Part shown: positions 12,290 to 24,253 of the stretch, in pieces
Position numbering within the stretch: position 1 is the first letter of the stretch
Layout: each line of letters starts with the position of its first letter
Assembly (NCBI GenBank): GCA_018105865.1
Contig: CM030852.1
Coordinates: 11,828,245-11,892,244 of the forward strand
Length of the DNA: 64,000 bases
Source: Metaphire vulgaris
Taxonomy: Eukaryota > Annelida > Clitellata > Crassiclitellata > Megascolecidae
Direction of reading: 5' to 3'
Made by a program: the position numbers and the translations under genes
Notes under the pieces: model-generated
What the model was told of the DNA's origin: nothing
Database searches by the model: none
Seen by the model: the letters and a program-made list of their open reading frames with translations, nothing else

Positions 12290-12754
12290 TGTACTACTGG
12301 ACTATTGTAATGTGCTATTGGCTGGGCTACCAAGGCAACTTACTGACAGACTTCAGGCTATCCTCAATACAGCAGCACGTCTTGTCTATCAAGCCAGAAG
12401 ATCAGATCACGTGACACCGCTTCTTTATGAACTTCACTGGCTTCGTATTCCACAGCGGATTGAATACAAATTGGCGATCCTTGCTTATCGGTGTCTTCAT
12501 GGTCATCGTATCTGTCGGCTGGTTTCTGCAAAACTTCTGACATCAACTCTCGTGAACGATTGCGATCTGCGTCCAGTCTTACTCTCGTTGTTCCGTCTAC
12601 ACGCCACGTTACCATTGGTGACCGCATGTTTCCGGTAGCGGCTGCCAAAGTTTGGAATAGCCTGCCACCATCAACAACTATGGCAAAGACAATAGAAGCA
12701 TTCAAACGAGAACTTAAAACTGCTCTCTTTGTTCGTAGTTACCCAGCACATTGA
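12290..12754 (+). pseudogene. LINE reverse transcriptase C-terminal region, one frameshift
   Basis: Frame 1 reads LLAGLPRQLTDRLQAILNTA and HVTPLLYELHWLRIPQRIEY. After a shift near 12495 it continues RERLRSASSLTLVVPSTRH, DRMFPVAAAKVWNSLPP and FKRELKTALFVRSYPAH before the stop at 12754. This is the thumb and C-terminal part of a CR1/L2-group non-LTR reverse transcriptase. It lies in intron 5 of TIR copy A and is missing from copy B. A GAT/ATT microsatellite follows at 12837-12915. Confidence 0.85.
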
Positions 12755-12856
12755 TCGTTGTAGGATATACTGTTTGTTTTTTTAGTTGTAAGGTGTCCTA
12801 GTAGTACTTGTACGATATGCCACCATAATCAGTTCATCATGATGATGATGATGATG

Positions 12857-12914
<58 letters not shown>

Positions 12915-13043
12915 TAATATCCTCCAATCTCGTATAGGTAATCCACAACGCTTCATCCCCTCTCAATTGCTTAATTGTTGACATGCCATGATCAATTTGT
13001 GGTTGCTTTGCGTTGAAGTGTACTTAAATCGACTCCGAATTAC

Positions 13044-13240
13044 CTTCGTATTTTGTGGTTTTTCCTTTTACGCCGAGCTCTCTGACAAGATTTTGATAGA
13101 CTCCGAGTACTTTCTATCGCTGGTAAAATCATGCATAAGCCTGTTACCAACAAGGGCCCCTAGCCAACCATCGGGCCAATAATCCGACTGCAATCGGATA
13201 GGAAGAATTTCTTTGCGCAACCGAAAAGTATACTCCGCCT
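13044..13240 (-). CDS. Copy A exon 5: TIR C-terminal part, 1-base deletion
   Basis: Acceptor TTATTTCAG, donor CGAAG|GTAATT. Encodes EAEYTFRLRKEILPIRLQSD, then WPDGWLGALVGNRLMHDFTS. The length of 197 bases against 198 in copy B shows the lost base, with the resulting stop at 13070-13068. The first codon (Glu, split over the intron) is the candidate catalytic glutamate. Confidence 0.85.
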
Positions 13241-13586
13241 CTGAAATAAACAAAATCAGACTGAAAACAAATTCAATCGAGATAAATAAACAATATTCTA
13301 CTGTATGTCGCTAGACAATAAACACCTATTTACCTAGAAAATTTAACTCATCTAGTCCAGCGGATGTAGACCCTATTAATTTGAAAAGAATTTGTTAGAA
13401 TCCATACAATCAATCATTTAAGCATCAATCGAACGATAAATTTTTTGTAGTTAGAGGTACGACGTATGTGCAGAAAAACATATTGTTGGCATGGATGCAG
13501 AAAACAAAAGTTCTAAATAGACTGCAAAGAGGCAATGAAAGAAAGTGCCCCAGCCGAATAAATTGTTAAGTATCAAAATAAATTAA

Positions 13587-13658
13587 CCCCTTAACTGGGG
13601 ATCCCGGATATATCCGTCCATTTTACATTGAGTTACAGTTAAATACACGGTTAAGGAG
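13587..13658. mobile_element. 72-base piggyBac-like MITE, copy 1
   Basis: Flanked by TTAA on both sides (13583-13586 and 13659-13662), with ends CCCCTTAACTGGGG and ACGGTTAAGGAG. TTAA target duplication and CCC-starting ends are hallmarks of piggyBac. An almost identical copy lies at 63403-63474. Confidence 0.8.
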
Positions 13659-13662
13659 TTAA

Positions 13663-14598
13663 TGGCACATATTCTTTTTCTTTCATTTCTTTCGACGTTC
13701 CCTTTGGGTTGGACGATTGGTTTGAATGAGTTCCTTCCACTTCTGTGTATCTCCTGCTGCCTTGGGCATTTGGATGAAGTTCGTTTGCATTTCTTCTCAA
13801 TCCTCTTTTAAATTTATATCCATTTTTTCTTGGTATTCCTTTTCTCTTCCTCTCTTCAACATAGTTATATAGTGCTTTCTTTGGTAGCATTTCTTCTTTA
13901 ATTCATTTAACATAACCAAACCATTTCAATCTTTGGTTTTATATTGATTTCAAAAATCGTTTTTTTTGCTCTGTCTTTTTTATGATCATTTTGTTTCTTA
14001 TTCCTTGTCTTCTGCTTACTCTTGCTATTCTTCCTAATCAATTCATCTGTGCAGTCATTAATCTTCTTTCATCTCTCTTCTTTATGGTCTAGCATTCTGA
14101 TCCATACAATAATTATAATATTGGTATGATCAGTGTACTAGCCTATATAGTTTTAGTTTTGTTTCAATTATATCTATTTGTATTTCCATATATTCTGAAG
14201 TTTTCAAAATGCTGAACTTGTTAGTCCAAATCTTCTTCGCTTAGTACATCTTTATCAGTACTGATTCTTGGTATTCGAATGTTGGTACTTGTTCTATTAA
14301 GTTACTTCGTTTTTTTATTTTTAGGTTAATTTTCAATTCTTTGCTTTAGTTTTCTGTGTATTTATTGATTTATTTTTGTATTAATTAATTTTTAGTCCAA
14401 CTTCTTCTCCAGTCTTGCTTATTTATTGGTATTTATTTATTGTTAATATTTGTAGGTAATCTGCTCTTGTTGTTATCACATGTATGTCATATGCAAACCT
14501 TAAATTATTTATTGTTTGCCTATGTATCTTTACTCCAGTATTTTCTTCTTTTGTGTTTTGTGCTTTTTTGGCATGAGCACCTCCAATATTATATTGAA
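13663..14598 (-). repeat. LINE C-terminal portion, decayed
   Basis: The minus strand gives short stretches such as NIKPKIEMVWLC near 13930, separated by stops, followed by a basic tail. It pairs with the reverse-transcriptase piece at 16431-17258: together they are one LINE split by the Helitron-like insertions at 14599-16430. Unit B lacks the whole 13587-17258 block. Confidence 0.6.
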
Positions 14599-15108
14599 CT
14601 AGAAAGATGCTCGCTTCGCTCGCGCTCGCTTCGCTCGCAGTGCAGGATAATACTAAAACCCAATCATTGAATTCATGCTGCTGAACAACGTTTCAATGAC
14701 GTACATACGCCACGTAGCCAAGCTCTGACGCTGCAACGTACGCTTCGTCAAACGCTTCGCGTGGCCGTTCGCTTCGCGTGGACGTTCGCTTCGCGTCGCC
14801 GTTCGCTTCGCGAGTTGTAGGCCTACACACTATGACGCTGCAACGTACACTTCGTCAAACGCTTCGCGTGGCCGTTCGCTTCGCGTGGCCGTTCGCTTCG
14901 CGTCGCCGTTCGCTTCGCGTCGCATTTCGCTTCGCGAAGCCTAAGATTCCAGAACGACCAATCAGAACGCTCACCCAGCTAACCAATCAGAACGCTTGAA
15001 GGTAACGAATGAGAACGTCACACAGCCAACCAATCAGAACGCTCACACAGCCAACCAATCAGAACGCTTGAAGGTAACAGACATACAGAGCAAGGATCTT
15101 AATATTAT
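14599..15108 (-). mobile_element. Helitron-like element, family 2
   Basis: The plus strand begins CTAGAAAGATGCTCGCTTCG and ends CAAGGATCTTAATATTATA, i.e. the minus-strand element runs TATAATATTAAGATCC... to ...CTAG. Inside are tandem copies of GCTTCGCGTGGCCGTTC at 14750-14930. A second related unit follows directly. Confidence 0.65.
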
Positions 15109-16430
15109 ACAAAATGCTCGCTTCGCTCGCACTCGCTTCGCTCGCACTCGCTTCTCTCTTCGCTCGCAGTGCAGGCTCGCTTCGTTCGAGGCAACGAATA
15201 TTCCAACAAACAAATTAAACATAAACTGCTTACACAAATCGGACCTAAATGTGCTCTTTAAAATTAGCCTTAAGCGAAGCGTAACCGCGTCTTTCTAACG
15301 TTGATAACCGCTGAGATACAGTATAGGTGCTATACAAGCTCCTATTCACCATTCGGCCTGCACAAAAATGCCTCTAACTTAACTACCGTAATAATTGATG
15401 AATAATTAATGTGCTCTATAAAATTAGCTTTAAGCTAACTTTTTCTAACGTTTATAACCGCTGAGATATAGGTGCTATACGAAGCTCCTATTCACCATTC
15501 GGCGCTGCACAAACATGCATTTAATTTAACTAATAATCGATGAATAATTAATTCCTTTGCAAGAAACCCGGGGATAAAAATTTCAGGAATCGTTAGAAAC
15601 GTAAGAATTATAAAAAGGACCTTTAAAGTTTAAAGTACTAAACGGAACATTTGAAACTCATAATGCTAATCTATAGGGCATGACGTTGCACATTTGCGTC
15701 AAATTGCGGTAGATTTCCGTAGCTATGCAAAAATCTCATAATGTTAATCTATAGGGCATGACGTTGCACATTTGCATAAAATTGCGGTAGATATCGGGAG
15801 GGGAAGGGGGAGGGTATATTCCGAACACAGCCAAGCTCAACCAAAGGGATGGTTGGTTGGGAGATGGATGGGGAGAGGGGTGGAAGAGGGATGGGGAGAG
15901 GGGGTGGAGGGAAGGGGGTTGGAAGAGGGTTGGAGAGAAGAGGGTTTGGGAAGAGGGGTGGAGGAAGGGGGTTGGGAGAGGGTTTGGGGGTTGGGAGGGG
16001 AGGGAGGGGAGAGGGTTTTGGGGGGGAGGGAGGAGGAAGGGGGCTTGGGAGAGGAGGGGGTGGAAAGAGGGTAGGGGAGGGAGGGGGTGGGGGAGGGGAG
16101 GGGGTTTGTTTAGAGAGGGAGAGAGAGGGGGAAGGGAACGGGTGTTTGAGCTGCAATTAAGACGCTTCGAACGCTCCGTTGATTAGAAAATAATAGACAA
16201 TGGTTGTCAATGGCAACAGCCTCGTGCACAGCCCAGACAGAGGTTACGCAATTCGATTGTTACACAGTTTTGATTAAACAATAGACAATGGTTGTCAATG
16301 GCAACAGTCTCGTGCACAGTCCAGGACAGAGGTTACGCATTCGACTTCGCAACGTCGATTGGTGACCAATCAGAACGCTTGAAGGTAACAGACAAACTGG
16401 ACAAACAGAGCAAGAATCTTAATATTATAA
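15109..16430 (-). mobile_element. Helitron-like element, family 2, expanded copy with G-rich minisatellite
   Basis: Head-to-tail with the preceding copy. It starts AAAATGCTCGCTTCGCTCGC on the plus strand and ends CAAGAATCTTAATATTATAA. 15790-16140 is a purine minisatellite of GGGGAGAGGG-type units, followed by TGAGCTGCAATTAAGACGCT. That word also lies next to the pyrimidine minisatellite in Helitron family 1 at 27390-28130, in inverted orientation. Two repeats of CAATGGTTGTCAATGGCAAC lie near 16200 and 16285. The long reading frames over the minisatellite are not genes. Confidence 0.55.
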
Positions 16431-17258
16431 ATAGTAGTGGGGATAAGCCACATCCTTGACTCGTTTCAACTTTTTTCTCAAACAATTCTGTTAGTTACCC
16501 ATTAATTATCGCTCTGCTCATTATTTTACTCTAGGACTATAAGTTTTTGATGAGCTTCAATAGCTTCCCTGCGATACCGTAGTAGTAGTGTTCAGTGTTT
16601 GCCATAATTCTTCATGTTTCGTGCTATCAAATTCTTGTTTGAAGTCGATAAAATTCTGGTATATTTTCTTATTTATTTCAGAATATTTTTCTACTCCCCT
16701 TCTGATTGTATTATTTGATCGAGGGTACTCCTCATTCTGAAGCCCGTCTGTTCCTCTGTCAATATTTCTCCTGCATGTTTGAGTCTTTGTTGTAGCGCTT
16801 TTTATACATATCCTGGGTAAGCTTATCCCTCCATAATTATTGCAGTTTCTCTTATGACATTTTTATGTATTGGTACGATTTTGGCTTTTCCTTATACCTC
16901 TTGTGGTTTTTCTTCTTCGAATATTTTATTACATAGGTCATGGAATAGTTTCACTGCAAGTTCTTCCCTGCTTGTAGCAATTCTGTTTTATTATATCTGT
17001 TTCTGGAGATTTTCTAACTTTCAAACTTTTTATGGTTCCTTTTATTTCTTATTCTGCAAAGTTTGCTATTTCAGCTCCATTATTCTCTTCTCTGTTCTCC
17101 TTCTACAGTGTATATGTTAATGTCTTCGTTGTTATTGTCCGTTGTGTTATACAATTCACCAATATATTCTTTCCATAGGCCTATAACCATTATGTCTTTT
17201 TTGTTTTCTAATACTATGCATTCTTGTCAGTTAATGAGGCATATTAGTGCATCTTAAA
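16431..17258 (-). pseudogene. LINE reverse transcriptase fragment
   Basis: The minus strand reads EEQTGFRMRSTLDQIIQSEG near 16760-16700 and DFKQEFDSTKHEELWQTL near 16640-16590, the 'Q.GFR...T.DQI...........DF..AFD' motifs of RTE/L1-type reverse transcriptases. Stops interrupt it. It was once continuous with 14598-13663. Confidence 0.75.
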
Positions 17259-17468
17259 GCTTTTAATGATGAGTTTATTGAGATTCCACTTGAAATATTG
17301 ACAGCACAACATATTGGCAGTAATCTACAATTTCAATTGATTCGCTCTATAGCCATTACCAGTTAACCCTCTGAAATGGTGGATTATATTGCAGCAAACG
17401 GTAACTCTTACATAAGGTCTAAATTAAGGTGACGCTATATTGATAGGTATGGATTTAAAATTGATTAC

Positions 17469-17570
17469 CAGTTCTGCAATTCGGGGATGCTTTATATTTC
17501 TCAGAGAGACATACAACTACAACCGCTGCCTCCTCCACTGCTTTGGCCATTGCCTCCAATATCGATCCAG
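17469..17570 (-). CDS. Copy A exon 4: TIR middle part
   Basis: Acceptor ACTTTGTAG, donor ACTG|GTAATC. 102 bases, two substitutions against copy B. Encodes GSILEAMAKAVEEAAVVVVC and LSEKYKASPNCRT, covering the BB-loop end, helix B, strand C and helix C. Confidence 0.85.
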
Positions 17571-17850
17571 CTACAAAGTAAATATAATCATATCGTGCTA
17601 CTAATACAGAACTGATGACTGCAATTTTCAATTCAAATGCAATTTTTTGCGATTCTTCACAAATGGTCAACTGTGGTCAACAAAAACATCATGGTAACAA
17701 AAATAGGTCTTTGACCTGAGACAGTTAATTCAGGTATGCACTCATTCTAAAACAAACAACTAACTGTTCTGCATGTAGTGCTTATCCTTTCTTATTTGAA
17801 TAAAACTTCAGGACGTACACTGTAACACAATAGGTGTTTACTAAACTTAC

Positions 17851-17973
17851 ACATATTGTCGAAGTCCACCCATACTTGGAATCCTTTCTTTTTTAAACTG
17901 CTCACTAGTTTCTTGATCATTGGCTGCGAATCCCATTGGTAGCTGATAAAGACATGTCCTTGGCCCTCCTGAC
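17851..17973 (-). CDS. Copy A exon 3: TIR N-terminal part
   Basis: Acceptor GCAACAG, donor ATGT|GTAAGT. Encodes QEGQGHVFISYQWDSQPMIK, then KLVSSLKKKGFQVWVDFDNM: strand A, helix A and strand B of a TIR domain. Seven differences in 123 bases against copy B. Confidence 0.88.
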
Positions 17974-18284
17974 CTGTTGCAACCATGCGATGGGAATATA
18001 AAATAAAAGAGTAACTAACTGCTTTGTATGCTTTGTAACAAAGACAAAAAGGTATGATTTGTGACAAAGACAGTGACCGAGGTAAAATTACAAAGACAAA
18101 GACTAATATCAAGGCATCAGGATGCGGTATTTAAGACGGTATAGAAACTAAACAATGAACTCGTGGCATAATGGCTATGACCTACATTGGGTCAGAAGAT
18201 GATTTTTTAATATAGCAGTGTACTAGTAAAGAGCACGTTAAAGACTAGCGACTTATTCATCCTCCTGCAAGATCGTAGTTTGGT

Positions 18285-18978
18285 TTGAGAAACCCCCTTG
18301 ATGTAGAAAAATTATTTTAAAATGTGTTTCCATACATTTTTTCGGATACGGTTTTGGGGCCGAACCCCCTTGGCTGCGTCGACCCAAAGTAATTTCGAAA
18401 GGCTACAGAGGGTGACGACCTCTTTTTTGCTTGTCAACTAATGTGAAAGAGAAAAAAGGGGAAAAGTAGAAGAGGAAAGACGAGGATGCCCTTTTGCAGA
18501 CAATTCATTTGGGGGACTGGGGACCCCCCTTGTCATGAAAATATTAATTTCTAATGTATTCTAATGTAATTACGTGCAAAAAACAGGGACGTCATTTGGA
18601 TCAATGGAAGGGGGCATGTTTGTGTTATTATTTTTGATGTCGATTAAAATTTTCCACGATTATTAGAACTAATCGTATACAAAGGACTGACAAGCAAAAA
18701 AAAGGTCGTCAGCTTTTTTGGAAACTCAGAAACTCAAACTCGTCAGGTCAAAAAAAATCGCAAAAAATTGAAAAAAATTGAAAAATTGCAAAAAAAAATT
18801 TTCTCGCCCCCCAAGAAAAGTGTGAAATGACGCCACTGTGCCCTTTGTTATTTGTTTGCTAGTCAGCTCATCTGGAAGGGATACAGTTATGACATTTTTT
18901 TCTCGTCAAGATTTTTCGAAAGTTGGTTGTGCCCAAAAACAAAGCTCCCCTTCCGGAAATCCTGGTTACGCCTCTGTC
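18285..18978. mobile_element. hAT-like element related to 49900-50165, with a nested MITE
   Basis: The left part (ACCCCCTTGATGTAG, TGTGTTTCCATA, CCCCCTTGGCTG, GACGACCTCTTTTTTGCTTG) and the right part (TTTTTCGAAAGTTGG, GAAATCCTGGTTACGCC) match the 266-base element at 49900. Between them lies 18584-18838, a second element with ends CAGGGACGTCATTT and AAATGACGCCACTG. That inner element also occurs as the host of the Helitrons at 27220-32283. No clean target duplication was found. Confidence 0.6.
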
Positions 18979-19358
18979 CTCCTCAGTCTATTTTTCCACA
19001 CAAGTCATAGATTAATTTTGCATGCGGATGCATTCACAAAATGAAATGAGCATATGCTCTTTAGACTCATTCCAACTTTATTTCGTGTTTCACCTTGATA
19101 TATCGCATAATTTAAATCCGCGCTGACTTGTCATTTACTTTTGTGAAAACTGCTCCCTAAAATTGTCGTTTATATGCACTCAGTTTCGATATCTGTACGC
19201 ACGCCCTTTCAGAGGTTAAAATAGGCCAGGACGTAATACAAAGTTTATGTCCCTTAGCCCCATAACTCTATGAACACAAGAGATCTAAAAATTATCTATA
19301 GAGAACCATTATTTTGAGGCTCTTTTAGACCAGAAGCCCTGGCCAAGTGACCTCGATG

Positions 19359-19538
19359 CAGGGATATTTTTACACCCCCTAACACCCTTCAACACCCCTC
19401 CCCAATTTGAGGTCGACAACTTCCAAATGTTTTAATGTGACAATGGTATGCATACAGAATGCATACTAATTAGCTCCGGACACCCCCTCCTCCAATTTGA
19501 GGTCGACACCCCAATTCACAATCCTAGAAATATCCCTG
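19359..19538. mobile_element. 180-base hAT-like MITE
   Basis: Ends CAGGGATATTTTTACACC and AGAAATATCCCTG, flanked by CCTCGATG (19351-19358) and CCTGGATG (19539-19546), a 7/8 match. Internal GAGGTCGACA occurs twice. Same family as 33191-33493. Confidence 0.85.
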
Positions 19539-19636
19539 CCTGGATGGTACCCTGCTGATAGGCCTGTCTGTGCGACATTGAAATTGTGTTGATTGCATTG
19601 ATTACATTGAATAACTGAAATAATTATATCCTGCAC

Positions 19637-19756
19637 CTAATCTTGAAACCTGACCACATGGATTTTCCTTCCTCTGTGATTCTTTCAAAGTCCACAACGT
19701 TCCTTCTGCTTGACGCTTCAAGCGCTCGGACTTCACTTTTGCCAATTTGTTCAAAG
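19637..19756 (-). CDS. Copy A exon 2: end of the ARM-like region
   Basis: Acceptor TTTCGATAG, donor GATTAG|GTGCAG, 120 bases, phase 1 at both ends as in copy B. Encodes LNKLAKVKSERLKRQAEGTL and WTLKESQRKENPCGQVSRL, a last helical repeat before the TIR. Confidence 0.8.
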
Positions 19757-20172
19757 CTATCGAAATAACATTTTTTCTTCAATTATTGACAATGTGAAAA
19801 TATCTGAATTACTAGATGCGAGATATTAATTATGATAAGGTATCATCTTTTCTTCAATTTAAACAATCTAAACAAGCCAATGAAAACTGTACTCACATCA
19901 TACTGATTCAAAGGAGCCATATTGGGTAGAGATGACGCGATAGGCCTACTTGATAAAACAAATATGATAAGATATTTCCGATATTGCATTCAAGCATTGA
20001 ATTTGTTGTTGAAAAGAACCCTGGATATTTTAGAACACGTTCAACGCAGAACAGAAATGTGATTAGAAGGTGTAGAGTTTATTCTACCCATTGACATTAA
20101 GGCTGGAAAATGTTAGGCCAAGATTTTTATGAATCACTTGTGAAGATTTCCATGCTTTAAAAAACATTGCCA

Positions 20173-20175
<3 letters not shown>

Positions 20176-20244
<69 letters not shown>
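20176..20244. repeat. (AAT)n microsatellite
   Basis: About 23 AAT units in intron 1 of copy A. The following stretch to 20483 holds nothing recognised. Confidence 0.95.
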
Positions 20245-20245
<1 letters not shown>

Positions 20246-20483
20246 GTGATTTATTAAAGACAAATTCTATTTGGCCATTTGATCTGAGAAATATAAGTTC
20301 ACCATCAAAATGGTTAGCAAAATCTAAGGTATTACAAGACGATTAAACCACATGCCTAAGCCTATTGGATGATTTCCCATTATAATAATAAATTTAAAGT
20401 TTGATTTATGATACAAAAATTGTGCAGAAATATCGACTTTGAATATAATGATCATTATAAAATTTTCAGGAGGATCTAAGATT

Positions 20484-20873
20484 ACTGTCCATTAATTATG
20501 TCAACAATTTTTGGTCAATTTTTGATTTCCCCCCTTGTCAAAATTTCAAAGTTTGCAGATAATACCTATAATTACGTCAAAAATATTGACTCCCCTCCAA
20601 GATCAATGAAAGGTCCCAATAACAAGGTTATTATTTTTTGGCAGTGATGACCATTTCCTCCCTGTTTTGCTCATCGAGTGTCAAAATGTTGTTCAGTATG
20701 ACCTTTTTGCCATGCTTTTTCCATTGTAATAAGTAGTATTCCATGAAATTTCATTTTATGATTATTTGTAAAAATTGAAATTGTTGAAGTCAATTTCTCT
20801 TGACCCCTCCCTTGCAACAACTGTCAAACTTTTGAAAATCCTCCCATAAATTGCTGACGGAATTAATGGACAA
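20484..20873. mobile_element. MITE family 1, copy 3 (degenerate)
   Basis: ACTGTCCATTAATTATGTC at one end and GAATTAATGGACAAATC at the other, with the family's internal words such as CATCGAGTGTCAAAATG. The outermost bases have mutated. Confidence 0.7.
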
Positions 20874-20999
20874 ATCAAAGAAGAAGAAATTGTTTAAAAG
20901 TCTGTGGATTGACAGATGCTTTGAATATTGACAAAATTAATGTTCAGTAATGCATGTTGGGTAATTTAGCAATGGTAAACAATTTGTTTTAGGGGGATG

Positions 21000-21562
21000 A
21001 AGGTTCTAACCACAACAGAAACAGTCTTGGGGTAATCATCCATAGAAGTATGATTCCATCTCAGCAATGTATGGATGCCGCGATAAAGGGCATCCGAGCG
21101 TTGGGAATGATGAAAAGAACAATACTGAGTAGTCGAGACAAAGTAAAATCGTAAAACTATATAATATATAGTATAAAGTATAATCGTAAAACTATATACG
21201 TCATTTGTAAGGCCTCATTTTAGAAAAGGCCCTACTGTGTTTAGGCTTGGGATCGAGTCCTGAAAAAAGACATAAAGTCTTTAAAAAGAGTGCAAAGACG
21301 ATCAACAAAGATGGTCAATAGATGCCATAATTCAAGCTGCGAAAAACTTCAACGAATTGTTTAAGCAGAGGATGGGTCCAAGAAAGAAACAAATTGGTGC
21401 AAGGGCTGCGGACAAATGGAACAGTTTGGACGAGATGGGAGTGACAGTTGAAACAGTAAACGAATTCAAATGCTATCTCAGAAAACTAGGTCATTGAATG
21501 CGGAGAGTTACTACAGTGGTTTTCACACAGGCTTACTTAACCTCGTTAACCACTTTAAATCA

Positions 21563-21636
<74 letters not shown>

Positions 21637-21640
21637 CGGC
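21000..21640 (+). repeat. CR1-like LINE 3' end with (ATT)n tail
   Basis: Reads GVIIHRSMIPSQQCMDAAIK, GIRALGMMKRTILSSRDK and, near the end, GARAADKWNSLDEMGVTVET and FKCYLRKLGH before a stop at 21498. The 3' UTR (GGTTTTCACACAGGCTTACT ... AACCACTTTAAATCACA) runs into (ATT)n at 21566-21634. The same 3' UTR and tail recur at 39040, 44930, 49320 and, inverted, at 55831-56330, so these microsatellites mark insertions of one LINE family. Confidence 0.8.
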
Positions 21641-21674
21641 AACGAATTTTTAAAGCACATTACGTTGTACTAAC

Positions 21675-22592
21675 CAGCCAGGCATCCGTGTTCATTCTCT
21701 ATATCATTTGCGCATTTGAATGCCAGGGTCCAAAGTCCATTCACAGCTGCCTCCTGCTCTTTTTCTGAACACTGTGGCTGCAGCAACGTAACGTAGAAAG
21801 GCAGAAGACCAACACGGACAATTCTTGTCTTGTTGTTATCATTGACAGCCAAATGGTTAAGTGAAGATATCACTTCGATTGGTGTAAATCCATCTGCCCT
21901 TCTTTCAGAATTGTTAGGCATCAAAGCTTCCTCTAGAACATCCTTTAAAAATATAAAATTTGAGTCATCTGAGTTCACCAATTCATTTTCCTCTTCCGTT
22001 ATGATACGGCCTTGTAGGATAAGGGCCAGACAAGCAATTTTATTACTCGGACTCTTCCGAAATCGCTGAAACACATCAAACGCTTTCTGCTCTCTTAGAG
22101 ATTGACTTGATTCTGGTACTTTTCGAATCATGTTATAAAGTACTCCCATCAAACCAAAATCCACCTCTTCGAAATCTGGGTCGACTGTTTTTGAAGGGTC
22201 GAGATAATCGGTTTTAAGGTAATTCAAAACGACGTTGTGAAGATCACGTTCAAACACCTGGACACAGAGCGCAGTACTACCTTCCATAGAATTGATCAAA
22301 ACCCATAGTATGTTATGCATTAGAGATGTCATCAGACTATTTTCATTCTTCAGAAAATCCATCTCAAAGTACTTTTTCCAGATCTCAAGAAATAATTTCA
22401 TCACTCCCAATGTGGCCAGCAGATCACCCACTTTATTAATCTGTGAATAGATTGCTTCATACGAGGCAGACAAAAGAAACTCCGTATCGTTGACGCACTC
22501 TTCGCAAAGAAAATCATTGGCACTCATAAGTCGATTCATTCTTTCAGTTATTTCAATTCGCAACTTCTCAGTAAATTCTTTATTATTCTTTT
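21675..22592 (-). CDS. Copy A exon 1: ARM-like helical region
   Basis: About 305 codons, acceptor CCTTTAG at 22599-22593, donor GGCTG|GTTAGT. Encodes IEITERMNRLMSANDFLCEE, then KVGDLLATLGVMKLFLEIWK and EKEQEAAVNGLWTLAFKCAN: repeated amphipathic helices of the armadillo/HEAT kind. Unlike copy B, there is no Met at the exon start; an in-frame TAG lies 12 codons upstream, so translation must begin in an earlier exon or at an internal Met near residue 16. Confidence 0.75.
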
Positions 22593-22624
22593 CTAAAGGA
22601 TTAACAAACAAAACAGTTTCCTAG

Positions 22625-23180
22625 TTAAATGTGATTTCCCACTTTTCTAGCATAATTTGCATAGAAGAAATTCTTTTACATCGATTTTATGTGAATTAGT
22701 CATAACAAATAGTTAAGAGTTGTGTGGTTAAAATACACTGTATGCTTGTGCAGATTTCAGTCAGTCGCAGTCCAGGCGTTGAAGCTGTAAATTATTTAAG
22801 ACTGAACTGCGTAGTTATGACTTTCAATTATTAAATGTGATCCCTATATATTATGTTGTCGTCTTGTTTGAATCCGTTTTTGAAAAATAAAACTTGTTTT
22901 GGACCCGAAAATATCCAACCAGTCTAATTTTAATTCTTTATACTGTAATTTAACTAAAATCCGACAATATAAACTGATGCACAAATTTTTATTAAATGTT
23001 TAAAATCTATCCTGAAGTTAGGTTAAACGGCATTATATTAGCCTGACAGTGTTCGACCTTTAACAACTCTCAAATTACGGTGACCTTAACATTTGCCAAA
23101 CTAGCGTGAAAAAACTTGGTTGTTATGGTACAATATGCTTCATTTATGGGACTGTCTTGTCTTAAGAAGCATATCTTCTA
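22625..23180. other. Intron or 5' flank of copy A
   Basis: No ORF seen. 23040-23130 (GTTCGACCTTTAACAACTC, GTGAAAAAACTTGGTTG) matches 54905-54960 in unit B. Confidence 0.5.
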
Positions 23181-23462
<282 letters not shown>

Positions 23463-23464
23463 AT

Positions 23465-23940
23465 CCATCGGCAGGTACTCCGGGCAGGAGGTGTCGTACA
23501 GGGCTCGGAATGTCAGCCAGCAGGGTTTGTATATGATTCGCTCAGGCACCTTGAGCCAGTGTAGTTTATCCCTTAATAATGGGGTAACGAGTTCATGCCA
23601 CCTGGCGCCAAAGATCAAACGAACCGATGCATTCAAGACTGATTGCAGCTGGCTCAGCTGGTACGCCGGAAGACCTCGGAGGATACTGTTTGAGTAATCC
23701 AGTCGGCGGTCGCGATAGGATGAAGGAGCGCACTACATGGACAGCGGCCCCGTCGGTATGTAACGGCGGATCTCGCGGATGTGCCTCAGTTGGAGATAGC
23801 ACACCCGGATCACGTTGATGAGGTGCCCAGCGAAGGACAGCGAAGAGTCCAGCAGGACCCCTAGGAGGCGTGCTTCTATCCCGGAACCACGGCCGCGTCA
23901 CCGATCAGGAACGGAGTGCGACTGATCAAGTGACTCCTCG
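23465..23940 (-). repeat. LINE reverse transcriptase fragment
   Basis: The minus strand reads LDYSNSILRGLPAYQLSQLQ, NASVRLIFGARWHELVTPLL and DKLHWLKVPERIIYK, then FRALYDTSCPEYLP: the L2/CR1 motif series 'LDYCNSLL.G...HWLPV..RI.FK'. Upstream (23930-23750) is more of the same polyprotein with stops. Confidence 0.8.
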
Positions 23941-24253
23941 TCGGAGGAGTCACTTGCATAAATTAATTATTAATTTTCTTGAATATAATAATTATTTTTT
24001 TATTTGCTAATATTTTAAAAATCTTCTCTACTATGGTTGCAGCGTCTTGCAAAAATTATGGCACTAGGCGCAAGAGTAGTGCAGTAAGCAAATCATAAAA
24101 AAATCAAGAAACTTGCTAGTGGATTTTGTAGCTCTACTTGAAAGTCAGCAAATTGTGAAAATGCGGCTGACATTAGGAAGTATTCAAAATATATGTTAAA
24201 TCTGCGTATGATTATAAATTAATCAATAATTAATTTTCACAAGAAACACTTAC

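Larger units (their letters stand above)
9449..22592 (-). pseudogene. ARM-TIR-SAM-like gene, copy A, frameshifted
   Basis: It has the same seven exons as copy B at 54481-47618, with the same splice sites and phases: 22592-21675, 19756-19637, 17973-17851, 17570-17469, 13240-13044, 10238-10085 and 9590-9449. The ARM-like, TIR and SAM-like coding sequence is well kept. However, the fifth exon is 197 bases instead of 198: one base is missing just after AGTCTATCAAA, so the frame reaches TAA at 13070-13068, 15 codons before the donor. The protein would end just after the TIR fold and lose the linker and SAM-like domain. A candidate upstream exon (24339-24254) is also 2 bases out of register with copy B. 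LINE, MITE and Helitron insertions fill the introns. Either this is a decaying duplicate, or a TIR-only isoform is still made. A single-base assembly error is possible. Confidence 0.75.

Noticed and set aside
15749..16186. Gly/Arg-rich and Pro-rich frames of 100-135 codons on both strands
   Set aside because: They follow a purine-rich minisatellite that is open in several frames at once and belongs to a Helitron-like element.
22593..22611. Start of copy A at 22611
   Set aside because: Also a TTG codon, directly downstream of an in-frame TAG; not a credible start.
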